Origin: Sulfuricaulis limicola
Lineage (GTDB): Bacteria > Pseudomonadota > Gammaproteobacteria > Acidiferrobacterales > Sulfurifustaceae
Assembly (NCBI RefSeq): GCF_002355735.1
Contig: NZ_AP014879.1
Span: forward strand, 372,001 to 436,000
Direction of reading: 5' to 3'
Length of the DNA: 64,000 nucleotides
This document shows positions 10,678 through 19,814 of this stretch, piece by piece. The notes beneath the pieces were generated by a model, which was not told where the DNA came from, ran no database searches, and was given only the letters and a program-made list of their open reading frames with translations. Made by a program: the position numbers and the translations under genes. Position 1 is the stretch's first letter; each line of letters begins with the position of its first letter.

Positions 10678-11145
10678 ATGAACAATACTTTCACCCGAGG
10701 TTTCACCCTGGTCGAACTGATCGCGGTGCTGGTCATCGTCGCGCTGATCTCGGCCGTGGGCCGGTCGCTGTTTTTTGAGGTTGACGTGTTCCGCCAGCGC
10801 GGATTCTTCGAGGAGACGCTGTCCGCGGTGCGTTACGCGCAGAAGCTCGCGGTGGCCAGCGGCTGCCCCGTGCGCGTGCAGACCACGGTGACCGGTTTCA
10901 CCCTGTTCCGGTCCGCGAACGTGGCGGCATGTGCCGGGGGTCCTTACAACACCCCGATCGCCGATCCTTCGGGCGGCGCGGCCACTTTTACGCGCACCGC
11001 GCCGGACGGCGTTGTCGTCGATGCGCAAAGCATCATTTTCGCCGCCGACGGCACCGTCAACATGGCCCCGCCGACGCTCGATGTCAGCGTCGGCGGTCGT
11101 CAATTCCGTGTGCACCGCGATACCGGGTTTGTGGAGCGGCGATGA
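10678..11145 (+). CDS. GspH/FimT-type minor prepilin, second set (MshC)
   Basis: 155 aa with RG-FTLVELIAVLVIVALISAV and the FimT-like helix EETLSAVRYAQKLAVASGCPV, followed by a beta-strand body ending in FRVHRDTGFVERR. It opens the second C-D-O-P set. The next gene begins at the overlapping ATGA. Confidence 0.82.
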   Translation: MNNTFTRGFTLVELIAVLVIVALISAVGRSLFFEVDVFRQRGFFEETLSAVRYAQKLAVASGCPVRVQTTVTGFTLFRSANVAACAGGPYNTPIADPSGGAATFTRTAPDGVVVDAQSIIFAADGTVNMAPPTLDVSVGGRQFRVHRDTGFVERR

Positions 11146-11609
11146 ATTCGGCAAGGCTCTCCGTCGGGATGCGCGGCGCCACCCTGGTGGAGCTGATCGT
11201 CGCCATTATCATCATCGGCGTGGCGTTGGCCGGCGTGCTGACGGTCTTCGTGCGCAACACCCGCGCCAGCGCCGATCCCCTCATCTGGCACCAGGCCACG
11301 GCGATCGCGGAGGCCTATCTGGAGGAGGCGCTGACCAAAAATTTCACCGTCGGTCCCGGCAACACGCGCCAGACTTTCGATGACGTGCTCGACTACAACT
11401 TCACCGACGTCGGTGCGCACGACCAGACCGGAACGCCAATTGCCGGACTCGAGGGCTACACGGTCCAGGTCCAGGCGGCCGTCGACGCCCTGAACGACAT
11501 CACGCTCGCCAGCGGCAACGCCATACGCGTCACGGTGACGGTGACGCCGGCGGTGTCCGCCAGCAGCACCGTCGTCGTCAGCGGTTATCGCGCCAACTAC
11601 GACCCCTGA
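11142..11609 (+). CDS. MshD-like minor prepilin, second set
   Basis: 155 aa. The leader MNSARLSVGMRG is followed by ATLVELIVAIIIIGVALAG, so Ala would be mature residue +1. The helix ATAIAEAYLEEALTKNF is characteristic of MshD/PilV-type proteins. It is translationally coupled to the preceding gene and lies nine bases before the MshO-like gene. Confidence 0.8.
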   Translation: MNSARLSVGMRGATLVELIVAIIIIGVALAGVLTVFVRNTRASADPLIWHQATAIAEAYLEEALTKNFTVGPGNTRQTFDDVLDYNFTDVGAHDQTGTPIAGLEGYTVQVQAAVDALNDITLASGNAIRVTVTVTPAVSASSTVVVSGYRANYDP

Positions 11610-11617
11610 TCCCGCTC

Positions 11618-12646
11618 ATGCGCCCGACACCCTCATCTTCCCGGTCAGCACCGCCGCGCGCGCGACGCAACGCCGGCGTGACCCTCATTGAGCTGATCGT
11701 GGTGATCACCATTACCGGCATCATCGCCGTGGTGCTGGGTTCGTTCATTCTGCAACCGATCCAGGGCTATGAGGCCCAGGTGCGTCGCGCCGAGCTGGTG
11801 GATGCGGCGGAAATGGCATTACGGCGCACTGCCCTCGAAATCCGCCAGGCGCTGCCGAACAGCGTGCGCATCCGCGACGCGCTCGGCACCACCGGCGACG
11901 TGACCTGCAACGCCGCGGGCCAGGTTTGCACCATCGAGATATTGAATACCCTGGATGGCGCGCGTTACCGCGAAGGGCCGGGGACGCTTCCCGGCGGCGG
12001 CCATCCCCACGGAAACCCGGGCTTCCGATTGAGTTTCAGTGGTGCGGACACGGACGGATTCAACATCGTCGGGTTCTTTGAAAACTTCCAACCCGGGTTG
12101 CCGTTCACCTCGACCGCGGGGAACCTGGGAGAACGGCTCGCCATCTACAACCAGGGCGCGGTGCCGGCCGTGGCCTGCGCCGGTACGGCCGCTGATGCCT
12201 ACTCGGATGCCAATTGTCCCGCTGGCTCGCGCGTCGTCATGACGAATCCAAACGTCGTCAGGTTCACCATCGCCGACGACGGTGGCGGTGACGAGCTTCA
12301 CATCGCTCCGGTCCCTCCCGCGGTGGGTTTCAATTTCCGCTGGGCCTCTCCCAACCAGCGCGTCTTCATCGTCGACACGCCGCTGAGCTTTGTATGCACT
12401 GCCGGGGCCAACGGCAACATCACGCGCTACGCGAACTATCCGATTACCGCCGCGCAGCAGGTGACGCCGGCCGGCGCCACGAATATCGCCCTGCTTTCGC
12501 GGCCGGTCAGCGCCTGCCGGTTCAGCTACGCGGCCGGCACGAACCAGCGTGCCGGTCTGGTGACGCTCGACATCACCGTCAGCGACGCCGCCAGCGGCGA
12601 GCAGGTGCGCCTGCTGCACCAGGTGCACGTGGACAACGCCCCATGA
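11618..12646 (+). CDS. mshO: MshO-like minor prepilin, second set
   Basis: 342 aa with leader RRNAG, then VTLIELIVVITITGIIAVVL, and the diagnostic AEMALRRTALEIRQALPNSVR helix. This class normally carries a large C-terminal domain, and the length here fits MshO better than the short first-set paralogue. Its stop overlaps the ATG of the MshP-like gene. Confidence 0.82.
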   Translation: MRPTPSSSRSAPPRARRNAGVTLIELIVVITITGIIAVVLGSFILQPIQGYEAQVRRAELVDAAEMALRRTALEIRQALPNSVRIRDALGTTGDVTCNAAGQVCTIEILNTLDGARYREGPGTLPGGGHPHGNPGFRLSFSGADTDGFNIVGFFENFQPGLPFTSTAGNLGERLAIYNQGAVPAVACAGTAADAYSDANCPAGSRVVMTNPNVVRFTIADDGGGDELHIAPVPPAVGFNFRWASPNQRVFIVDTPLSFVCTAGANGNITRYANYPITAAQQVTPAGATNIALLSRPVSACRFSYAAGTNQRAGLVTLDITVSDAASGEQVRLLHQVHVDNAP

Positions 12647-13098
12647 CCCGCTTCCCGTCCGCGCCCGGAATTCGCCAGCGCGGCTTTGCGCTGGTCGCGG
12701 CTATCTTTATTGTCGTGGTGCTGGCCATGCTCGGTGTCATGATGGTCACCCTCAGCGGCGTACAGCGCGCCACCGCCAGCGCCGCGGTGCAGGGCGCGCG
12801 CGCCTATTACGCTGCGCGCGCCGGGGTGGAGTGGGGGATCTTCGGGGCCCTGAACAACACCGTGGCCACCTGCGGCAACGCGCCAGCCACGCCGACCACG
12901 AACAACTTCAATTTTGCCGTAAACGGACTTAACGGGTTTGCCGTCAGCGTGGTTTGCCGCTACACGGAGCACCGCGAACGCAGCGATCCGTACAACGTCT
13001 ATGTCATCAACGCCACCGCCACCTCCGGCGCGTTCGGCAGCGACAACTATGTATCGCGCACGCTCAGAACGACCGTGACCAGCGCGCCGCCGCCGTAA
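12643..13098 (+). CDS. mshP: MshP-like membrane protein, second set
   Basis: 151 aa with RG-FALVAAIFIVVVLAMLGV and the following AYYAARAGVEWGIFGAL, the hallmark of MshP/PilX proteins. A pair of cysteines (ATCGN and VVCRY) may form a disulfide. It is co-translated with mshO and ends 14 bases before an embedded sigma-factor gene. Confidence 0.82.
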   Translation: MTRFPSAPGIRQRGFALVAAIFIVVVLAMLGVMMVTLSGVQRATASAAVQGARAYYAARAGVEWGIFGALNNTVATCGNAPATPTTNNFNFAVNGLNGFAVSVVCRYTEHRERSDPYNVYVINATATSGAFGSDNYVSRTLRTTVTSAPPP

Positions 13099-13112
13099 GC
13101 TCCGATATTGCC

Positions 13113-13625
13113 ATGCGGGACCCGGTTGAGCTCATGCGCCTCTATTGCCGTGACGGCGATGCCGCCGCGTTTCGCGAATTCTATCGCTCGCAGTCGCCGC
13201 GCTTGTGGAAGTTCCTGGTGGCGCGCGGCTGCCCCCCGGAGGAGGCTTATGATCTCGTGTCCGAGGCGTTCATGCGTTTCGTGCAGACCGTCTGCCGCGA
13301 CCCGCGCGCGCCGCGGGCGTTTCTCTACCGCATCGCTGCCAACCTGCGAATCGATGCCATCCGCCGGGCGCGCGCCCGGCCGGCCGATCCATTGCCGGAG
13401 GATGTGGCCGACGACGGCGGCGGGCCGGAAGGGGAAGAGGCCGCCCATCTGCGGGAACTGGTGGCCCGCCTGCCCGAAGGCGAACAAAACATGCTCCTGA
13501 TGCGTTATTGGATAGGACTGAGCCATCAGGAAGTGGCGTTGGCGCTGGACCTGCCGGAGGGCACGGTGCGGCGCCGGTGTGCGGAACTCATCGCCAAACT
13601 GCGGGAACGCTGGAACGAAGGATGA
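13113..13625 (+). CDS. ECF-type RNA polymerase sigma factor
   Basis: 170 aa with sigma region 2 (EEAYDLVSEAFMRFVQTV and FLYRIAANLRIDAIRRAR) and region 4 (LPEGEQNMLLMRYWIGLSHQ followed by EVALALDLPEGTVRRR), but no region 1 or 3, as in ECF factors. I chose ATG 13113 because it is the first in-frame start after mshP. It overlaps the next gene at ATGA, and that gene looks like its membrane-bound regulator. The pair lies between mshP and mshQ in the same orientation, so it is probably made from the pilus operon; its target promoters cannot be told from this window. Confidence 0.85.
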   Translation: MRDPVELMRLYCRDGDAAAFREFYRSQSPRLWKFLVARGCPPEEAYDLVSEAFMRFVQTVCRDPRAPRAFLYRIAANLRIDAIRRARARPADPLPEDVADDGGGPEGEEAAHLRELVARLPEGEQNMLLMRYWIGLSHQEVALALDLPEGTVRRRCAELIAKLRERWNEG

Positions 13626-14002
13626 AACACGAAGCACCGACCGAGCGCGAAATCGCGGACCTGTTCGCGCCGGCTTTCGACCGGCTGGCCGAGCCCGATG
13701 CACGGCGCCTGGCGGCGATTGAGCAGCGGTTGCTGGAGCGCCCGCGCCGCCGCGTTGGCGCCGCCTGGTGGTGGCTGTTCGCGGTGCTGACGACGGGCGC
13801 GGCCAGCGCACTGTGGTGGGCCGTGAACTATGATTCAGCTGACGGGCCGGAGCCGACCGCGCCGGAGATCGTGTCGCCGCCGGCAAGCACCCCGGCGCCG
13901 GAACCGGCGCCGCCGCCGGGCCAGACGGGGAACTCGGAGACGAAATCCGCCGGCGCGCCGGCGCCGAAACAGGGACCGGTGATTTATCGGAAGGGGCATT
14001 GA
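13622..14002 (+). CDS. Small membrane protein, putative anti-sigma factor
   Basis: 126 aa: a cytoplasmic N-terminal helix region (EREIADLFAPAFDRLAEPDARR), one membrane segment near residues 48-67 (WWWLFAVLTTGAASALWWAV) and a Pro/Ala-rich periplasmic tail. The arrangement and the four-base overlap with the ECF sigma gene fit an anti-sigma factor. It has no cysteine, so it is not a zinc-type (ZAS) anti-sigma. Function rests on context alone. Confidence 0.55.
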   Translation: MKHEAPTEREIADLFAPAFDRLAEPDARRLAAIEQRLLERPRRRVGAAWWWLFAVLTTGAASALWWAVNYDSADGPEPTAPEIVSPPASTPAPEPAPPPGQTGNSETKSAGAPAPKQGPVIYRKGH

Positions 14003-14070
14003 GAGGCCCCACGAGGCGCAAAAAGATTCGACTGTTTCGACGTCAAGATGAATGCAGGAATGAAAACAGC

Positions 14071-17000
14071 ATGAATGTCATGAGCCCGGTTTCGGAAAAA
14101 CGTGATCTGTCCCCGTTCGCGGGCAATGTTTTCACTTTGCTCCTGTTGACGCTGGGATTTGTCATGATCATCGCGAACCCGGCACAGGCGGCGCCGCCCG
14201 CTTTCCAGGCAGCGGGAACCGCGGTCGGTGGAAACGGAAATATCACCACGCTGACATGGCCGGCGCACCAGGTAGACGACATCGCTCTTTTGTTCGTCGA
14301 GAGCACGGGAGGCGAGCCGGTCGCTCTTTCCAACAATACGGCAGGATTCGTTGCGGTGGCCAACAGTCCGCAGGCAACGGGCACGGGCACGAATGGAACG
14401 CGTATCTCGGTGTTCTGGGCGCGCGCGACATCCAACTCGATGACCGCGCCGCAAGTTGACGACCCGGGCAACCATGCCTATGCCCAAATCATCACCTACC
14501 GCGGCGTCATCGCTACCGGCAATCCCTGGGACGTCACTGGCGGCGGCGTCAAGGCAACGGCCAGTACGTCGATCACGGTCACCGGCGTCACCACCACCGT
14601 GCCGGATACGCTTATCGTTCAGGTTGCGGCGCATGACCGCGACAACACCGGGGCACATTTCAGCGGACAGACCAATGCGAACCTGACGGGCATCGCCGAA
14701 CGATCCGACGCCGGAACGACTCAGGGTAACGGCGGCGGTTTCGCGGTGTGGGACGGCGTCAAGGCAACCGCCGGCGCGACCGGCAACACCACGGCGACCC
14801 TGTCCAACTCCGTGGTCAACGCCTTCCTGACCATCGCCCTCAAGCCACGGCTGCTTTCCGTGGATTCAATCAGCCTGGCCAGTACCAATCCAACCGAGCC
14901 GGGCGTTTCCGTATCCTGGACGGTAACGTTCAGCGCGAGCGTGACCGGTGTCGATGCCACGGATTTCGCGCTGGTCCAGGCCGGCGGCGTTTCGGGCGCC
15001 AGCATCACCTCGGTGACCGGCGGCGGGACATCATGGACGGTGACGGCAAATACCGGCAGTGGTACCGGCACCCTGGGTTTGAATCTGGTCGATAACGATT
15101 CGATCATCGATGCGGGCAGCATTCCGCTCGGCGGCGCGGGCGCCGGCAACGGGAATTTTACCGGGCAGGTCTACACCGTCTCTCCGCCCTTCTGTTCGCC
15201 GCCGTCCAATGTTCCCGCGGGTGTTTCGGTGAGCTGTGTATGCGACCGGTTCGGCCGCGCCAGTCTCAATCCCTCCACCATTTTCGGCGGCAACTGGACC
15301 GTATCCCTGGGCTCAACCGATGCAACCGGCATCCTCCCTGACATCAATGCCACCACCGGTTTGCTGCGTCTGACCGAGAGCAGCGCCAATAACGCCAAGG
15401 CCGCCACGGTGCCGGGCATCTTCCCCGCCGCCGGCAACTACATCTCGGTGGAATTCAATCATTACGCTTACGATGGCACCGGCGCCGACGGCATCGCAGT
15501 CACGCTCTCCGATTATTCCGTGCCCGCCGTGCCCGGCGGTTTCGGCGGTTCACTGGGCTACGCGCAACGCAGCGATGGCACCCAGCCGCCGGGTTTCAAT
15601 GGCGGTTGGGTCGGTATCGCGCTCGATGAATACGGCAATTTCCAAAGCTCGACCGAAGGGCGCGTGCTGGGCGCATGCGGCACCGCAGCGTGCCGCCCGC
15701 AATCCGTAGGCGTGCGTGGTCCGGGGAGCGGCGCCAACGGTTATCGCTGGATGGGCGGTACGGGCAGCAGTCCGGGCGGCCTGACGATCGATAATCGTAC
15801 TTCCACCACGCCGTCGCCCGGATACGCTTATCAAGTGATCGTCGACGCCCGCAACAGCGCCAGCGGAACGATCAATGTCAGTGTCAACCGGGATGCCACG
15901 ACCAAAGACGGCAGCAACTACGTTTCCCTGTTCGGGCCGTTCAATGCCTACACCGAGGCGGATTACGCCATGAGCCAGGGCTGGATCCCGCAGATCGTGC
16001 CGGACTACTGGAAGATTTCCTTTACCGGCTCCACCGGCGGCTCGGACAACATTCATGAAATCGGCGGCCTGCGCGTCTGCGCCCAGACGGTGCTGCCGCC
16101 CACTGGTGGCACGGCGAGCGGATTTTCCGCCATCGACGAGGCCTATCCGGGGGCGCCCACCGTGCCGGCCTACCAGAATTTCCAGACCGGCGATATCTAC
16201 ATGAAGCTGACCGGGGTGGCGTTCCGGCTCTGGGTGGCGGCGCTATCCGGCTCCGGCATCTCAACCGGGTATTCCGCCACCAGCGCCAAGTACGTGTCGG
16301 TGAAGATCGTTGACAACAGCGACAACGCTTGCGGCACCGATGCCGCCCGCACCTGCAATGCCGCTTGCACCAGCAAGGCCGCGGTGGAAGCCGGCGCCAC
16401 CCAGATCGCCACCTTCGCTTCGGGCGGCACCACCGGTGTGGCCTCGCCGTCGCCGCAGTTCACGCTCAATTCGGCATGGAAAAATTTGATCGCCGTCATG
16501 CGCGAGTGCACTACGTCGGCCTGCAGCGCCTTTACCGCCACCGCGCCGGCCTGCTCGGCGGATTCGTTCTCGGTGCGGCCGACCGGTGTAACGGTTGCCT
16601 CTACCAATGCCACCAACAGCACCACGGGTGGCACGCCCATTTTCAAGGCCGGCAGCGACACCTTCAACCTGACCGCGACCATCGCCGGGATCGCCGGCAA
16701 TCCCAGCCGCTATACCGGCACTCTCAAAATTAACAGTACCGCCATGCAGGCGCTGCACTCGCCCTCGGTGCTTGGGGTGCTTGCGGGTACTTTTCCCGCC
16801 GCCGTGTCGGGCACGCCGGCCGCAACGGCCACGGGCAACAACTTCACGTACGACGAAGCGGGCGGGTTTATTTTTCGGGGATATAACCCGGCGAGCGACG
16901 CCACGGCACGAAGAGGAATCTATGATGGTGTCGTCGCCACGACCGAGTGCGCGTCGTTAACGCTGGCGCAGTGCGACCTCTTGCGGCTCGCTACCTGGAC

Positions 17001-18021
17001 GGGAATTGACAGCGTCAGCACCAAGGCCAACTGCGTCTCGAGCAATTATTCGAACACCAAGGACGCCAGCGGCAAGTACGGCTGCCTGTTCGGCCTCACC
17101 GCCGACAGCGCGGGCATCGGCCGCTTTACGCCGGCCTACTTCGACGTCACCCGGATTCATGCCTGTCTTGGAGCGACACCCTTCACCTATTCCGGCCAGC
17201 CCTTCTCACAGGTGACGGTGACCGCGAGAGCGGGTGCGGGGACGCCGACGAAGAACTACAACGGGACCACCGGTTTGGCCAAGCTGGTCACGCTTTCCGA
17301 CGGCAATGGTTTCGCCGGCGGAGTTTTCGGAAATGGATCTACTACTGATGGATCTTTTCCTGCCGCCAGTTTCACCAGCAATGGCGACCAGACGAGGACC
17401 GACGAGAAGTATACGTTTACGGACAGGGAAACCCCGCCGGTGACGCTGGCCTTGCGTGCGACCGACACGGACAACGTCAGCTCCGCCGGCCACACCGAGG
17501 ATCCCGCCGAGGTCCGCAGCGGGCGGCTGCGCATCCAGAACGCCTACGGTTCCGAGCTGGCGGCGCTGCCGTTGCCGATGCGAGCGGAATACTACGTGGA
17601 TACGACCATCACCGCGCCGGCGACCACTCCCTCGATCATCGGCTGGATCACGAACAGCGCGGACACCTGTTCATCTGCCGCGTTGAATGCCTTGTCGAAT
17701 TTTCAGGGGAATTTGAACTCTGGTGAAACGTGCGTGCAGGATACGGGTAATCCGGGTGTCAGCGGCCAGGGCTGCGCGGTCGCGGGCCTCCCCGCCGATC
17801 GTTATACCTCGCCGCCCGCCGCCGGGAGTTACAACCTGAATCTGAAAGCCCCGGGGGCAGGCAATGATGGCAGCGTGGACATCAGCGCCAATCTGTCGAC
17901 CAGACCCTGGTTGCGTTTTGACTGGAATGGCACGGGTGACACCGATCCGTCCGGACGTGCCAGTTTCGGTCTGTATCGCGGCAGTCCGCGGCATATTTAT
18001 TTCCGGCAGCGCTTTAACTGA
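14071..18021 (+). CDS. mshQ: MshQ-like giant secreted pilus-associated protein
   Basis: About 1316 aa from ATG 14071, chosen because it places a normal signal peptide (hydrophobic stretch then NPAQAAPP) at the N-terminus; the frame itself is open to 13999. In order: a domain with TLTWPAHQVDDIALLFVEST, a Calx-beta-like stretch (VSWTVTFSASVTGVDATD), a legume-lectin/concanavalin-like domain at about residues 390-670 (DGTGADGIAVTLSD, GGWVGIALDEYGNF), and a C-terminal DUF6701-type region typical of MshQ, with ACLGATPFTYSGQPF near residue 1030. The lectin-like domain makes a surface adhesin plausible. It closes the second minor-pilin set. Confidence 0.85.
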   Translation: MNVMSPVSEKRDLSPFAGNVFTLLLLTLGFVMIIANPAQAAPPAFQAAGTAVGGNGNITTLTWPAHQVDDIALLFVESTGGEPVALSNNTAGFVAVANSPQATGTGTNGTRISVFWARATSNSMTAPQVDDPGNHAYAQIITYRGVIATGNPWDVTGGGVKATASTSITVTGVTTTVPDTLIVQVAAHDRDNTGAHFSGQTNANLTGIAERSDAGTTQGNGGGFAVWDGVKATAGATGNTTATLSNSVVNAFLTIALKPRLLSVDSISLASTNPTEPGVSVSWTVTFSASVTGVDATDFALVQAGGVSGASITSVTGGGTSWTVTANTGSGTGTLGLNLVDNDSIIDAGSIPLGGAGAGNGNFTGQVYTVSPPFCSPPSNVPAGVSVSCVCDRFGRASLNPSTIFGGNWTVSLGSTDATGILPDINATTGLLRLTESSANNAKAATVPGIFPAAGNYISVEFNHYAYDGTGADGIAVTLSDYSVPAVPGGFGGSLGYAQRSDGTQPPGFNGGWVGIALDEYGNFQSSTEGRVLGACGTAACRPQSVGVRGPGSGANGYRWMGGTGSSPGGLTIDNRTSTTPSPGYAYQVIVDARNSASGTINVSVNRDATTKDGSNYVSLFGPFNAYTEADYAMSQGWIPQIVPDYWKISFTGSTGGSDNIHEIGGLRVCAQTVLPPTGGTASGFSAIDEAYPGAPTVPAYQNFQTGDIYMKLTGVAFRLWVAALSGSGISTGYSATSAKYVSVKIVDNSDNACGTDAARTCNAACTSKAAVEAGATQIATFASGGTTGVASPSPQFTLNSAWKNLIAVMRECTTSACSAFTATAPACSADSFSVRPTGVTVASTNATNSTTGGTPIFKAGSDTFNLTATIAGIAGNPSRYTGTLKINSTAMQALHSPSVLGVLAGTFPAAVSGTPAATATGNNFTYDEAGGFIFRGYNPASDATARRGIYDGVVATTECASLTLAQCDLLRLATWTGIDSVSTKANCVSSNYSNTKDASGKYGCLFGLTADSAGIGRFTPAYFDVTRIHACLGATPFTYSGQPFSQVTVTARAGAGTPTKNYNGTTGLAKLVTLSDGNGFAGGVFGNGSTTDGSFPAASFTSNGDQTRTDEKYTFTDRETPPVTLALRATDTDNVSSAGHTEDPAEVRSGRLRIQNAYGSELAALPLPMRAEYYVDTTITAPATTPSIIGWITNSADTCSSAALNALSNFQGNLNSGETCVQDTGNPGVSGQGCAVAGLPADRYTSPPAAGSYNLNLKAPGAGNDGSVDISANLSTRPWLRFDWNGTGDTDPSGRASFGLYRGSPRHIYFRQRFN

Positions 18022-18289
18022 GCTGATTTTCCGTCGCTGATTCCTGCCCTTCCCGGGGCTTGTTCGGGCTCCGGCTGCACCCGAAAACACCGCGTCATTC
18101 CTCGGTTTTCCCCAAAGTTGGTTCCTGAAAACCGCATTGACAACAGGGGGTTGTTGACCGATTCTTAACCTAAACCTCAGGAAAACAAGCAATATGGCTG
18201 ATGCCTGAGAGTTTGGCCGCGATTTTGCATAGTTAAGGGACACGTTCGGGATAAGGAGAATTCCCCTGTTACCGTTTCTGAGAAAGAAA
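18022..18289. other. Intergenic region ahead of the mshI operon
   Basis: This 268-base gap probably carries the promoter of the second pilus operon. A TTGACA at 18137-18142 has no convincing -10 partner at 16-18 bases. An AAGGAG ribosome-binding site stands at 18253-18258, which is too far (31 bases) from the ATG at 18290 but well spaced (seven bases) for a CTG at 18266 in the same frame. Confidence 0.35.
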
Positions 18290-19198
18290 ATGCTGCCCGG
18301 GCTGACCGGTGTCGGACTGCAGTCCGACGGCGTGTGCGTGGTCCGCGTTGAGCGCGCCACCGGCCGGCCGCCGGCACTGACACTGGTGGATTTTCGCCCC
18401 TGGGGCGATCAGGGCCAGGAGAAGGTGCTGGAGCGTGTCGCGCACGATTACGATCTCGGGCGTTCGCGCTGCACCACCGTGCTCGATGCCAACGAATATT
18501 CCCTGTTGCTCACCGAGGCACCGGATGTGCCGCCGGACGAGTTGCGCGCGGCCATCCGCTGGCGCATCAAGGACCTGATCGATTTCCACATCAACGACGC
18601 CACGCTTGACGTCTTCGATCTGCCGGGCGAGAAGGCTGCCGGCCGTGCGCGCTCGATGTATGCCGTGGCGGCGCGCAGCAGCGCCATCCAGAAGCGCGCC
18701 GACATGATGAGTGCTGCCGGTATCAACCTCGATGTCATCGACATTCCCGAGATGGCACAGCGCAATCTGGCGGCGTTGTTGCCGGAAGACGCCAGGGGCG
18801 TAGCGCTGCTGTCGTTCACGTCCGGCGGCGGCCTGATCACCATCAGCAAGCAGTCGGAGATTTATCTCAGCCGCAACATCGACATCGGGCTCGAGATGAT
18901 GACGTCGTTTCAGGATGCCAACGAATTGTTCGATCGCATCGTGCTTGAAATGCAGCGCTCGCTCGATTATTACGACAGCCACTTTCGCCAGGCGCCGATC
19001 ACCACCATCGCCCTCGCCCCGATGCCGCGCGAGGTGCCGGGACTGCTGGATTACCTCAAGGCCAACCTCAGCGCCAGCGTGATCACGATGGATTTGACGA
19101 AACTCCTGGAATGCGAGGCGGACCTGAAACCGGAGCTGCAGTCGGCCTGCCTCAACGTATTGGGCGCGGCCTTGCGGCAGGAGGAGAGGGCGCTGTGA
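18290..19198 (+). CDS. mshI: MSHA biogenesis protein MshI (PilM-like)
   Basis: 302 aa from ATG. The fold pattern is that of PilM/MshI, an actin/HSP70-like cytoplasmic protein that links the ATPase side to the PilN-like membrane protein. Visible features are GVGLQSDGVCVVRVERATG at the N-terminus, ELRAAIRWRIKDLIDFHIND, and LLSFTSGGGLITISKQ. An upstream in-frame CTG at 18266 would add eight residues (xLPFLRKK) and matches the AAGGAG site better. The stop overlaps the GTG of the next gene. Confidence 0.82.
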   Translation: MLPGLTGVGLQSDGVCVVRVERATGRPPALTLVDFRPWGDQGQEKVLERVAHDYDLGRSRCTTVLDANEYSLLLTEAPDVPPDELRAAIRWRIKDLIDFHINDATLDVFDLPGEKAAGRARSMYAVAARSSAIQKRADMMSAAGINLDVIDIPEMAQRNLAALLPEDARGVALLSFTSGGGLITISKQSEIYLSRNIDIGLEMMTSFQDANELFDRIVLEMQRSLDYYDSHFRQAPITTIALAPMPREVPGLLDYLKANLSASVITMDLTKLLECEADLKPELQSACLNVLGAALRQEERAL

Positions 19199-19812
19199 GC
19201 CAGCAGATCAATCTCTACCAGCCGATATTCCGCAAGGAAGAGAAGAAATTCTCGGCGGTCGCCATGTTGCAGTCGGTCGGTCTGGTCGCGATCGGCGTGG
19301 CGGCGCTGTATGCCTTCATGTGGTGGCAGACGGGAGCGCTGAAAAGCGAGCTGCGGCGCGCGGAACAAAGTCACGTCGAAGCCAGCAAGCGCCTGGCCGA
19401 TGCCGCGGCAAGGTTCGGCCAGCGCAAGGGCCCGAGCTCGCTCGATACTGAAATTTCCCGCCTCGAAGGCGAAATCGTCGCCAAGCAGCAGTTGCAGGAA
19501 ATTCTCCAGCGTGGCGTCTTCAGCAATACCAGCGGTTTTTCGGATTACTTCGCATCCTTCGCGCGCCAGCTCGTCCCGGGGGTGTGGCTGACCGGATTCG
19601 ACATCACCGGCGCGGGAGAAGAAATGTCGCTGGCCGGGCGCACTACCAATCCGGAACTGGTGCCGCGCTATATGCAGAAGCTCTCGTCGGAAAAATCGCT
19701 TTCCGGCATCGAGTTCCGGACGTTTCAGATGAGCCGCCCGGAGCCGGATGCCAAGAACCCGGAAACGGTGTTCGTCGAGTTCCAGGCCAAGACCGCCGCG
19801 AACCCGGGATAG
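19195..19812 (+). CDS. PilN-like pilus assembly protein (second half of the MshI module)
   Basis: 205 aa starting with MSQQINLYQPIFRKEEKKFS, the signature PilN N-terminus that docks on PilM-like MshI. A single membrane helix follows (residues 23-43), then a coiled coil (SELRRAEQSHVEASKRLADA) and a ferredoxin-like periplasmic domain. GTG 19195 overlaps the mshI stop. It forms the inner-membrane alignment complex with MshJ. Confidence 0.85.
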   Translation: MSQQINLYQPIFRKEEKKFSAVAMLQSVGLVAIGVAALYAFMWWQTGALKSELRRAEQSHVEASKRLADAAARFGQRKGPSSLDTEISRLEGEIVAKQQLQEILQRGVFSNTSGFSDYFASFARQLVPGVWLTGFDITGAGEEMSLAGRTTNPELVPRYMQKLSSEKSLSGIEFRTFQMSRPEPDAKNPETVFVEFQAKTAANPG

Positions 19813-19814
19813 CC

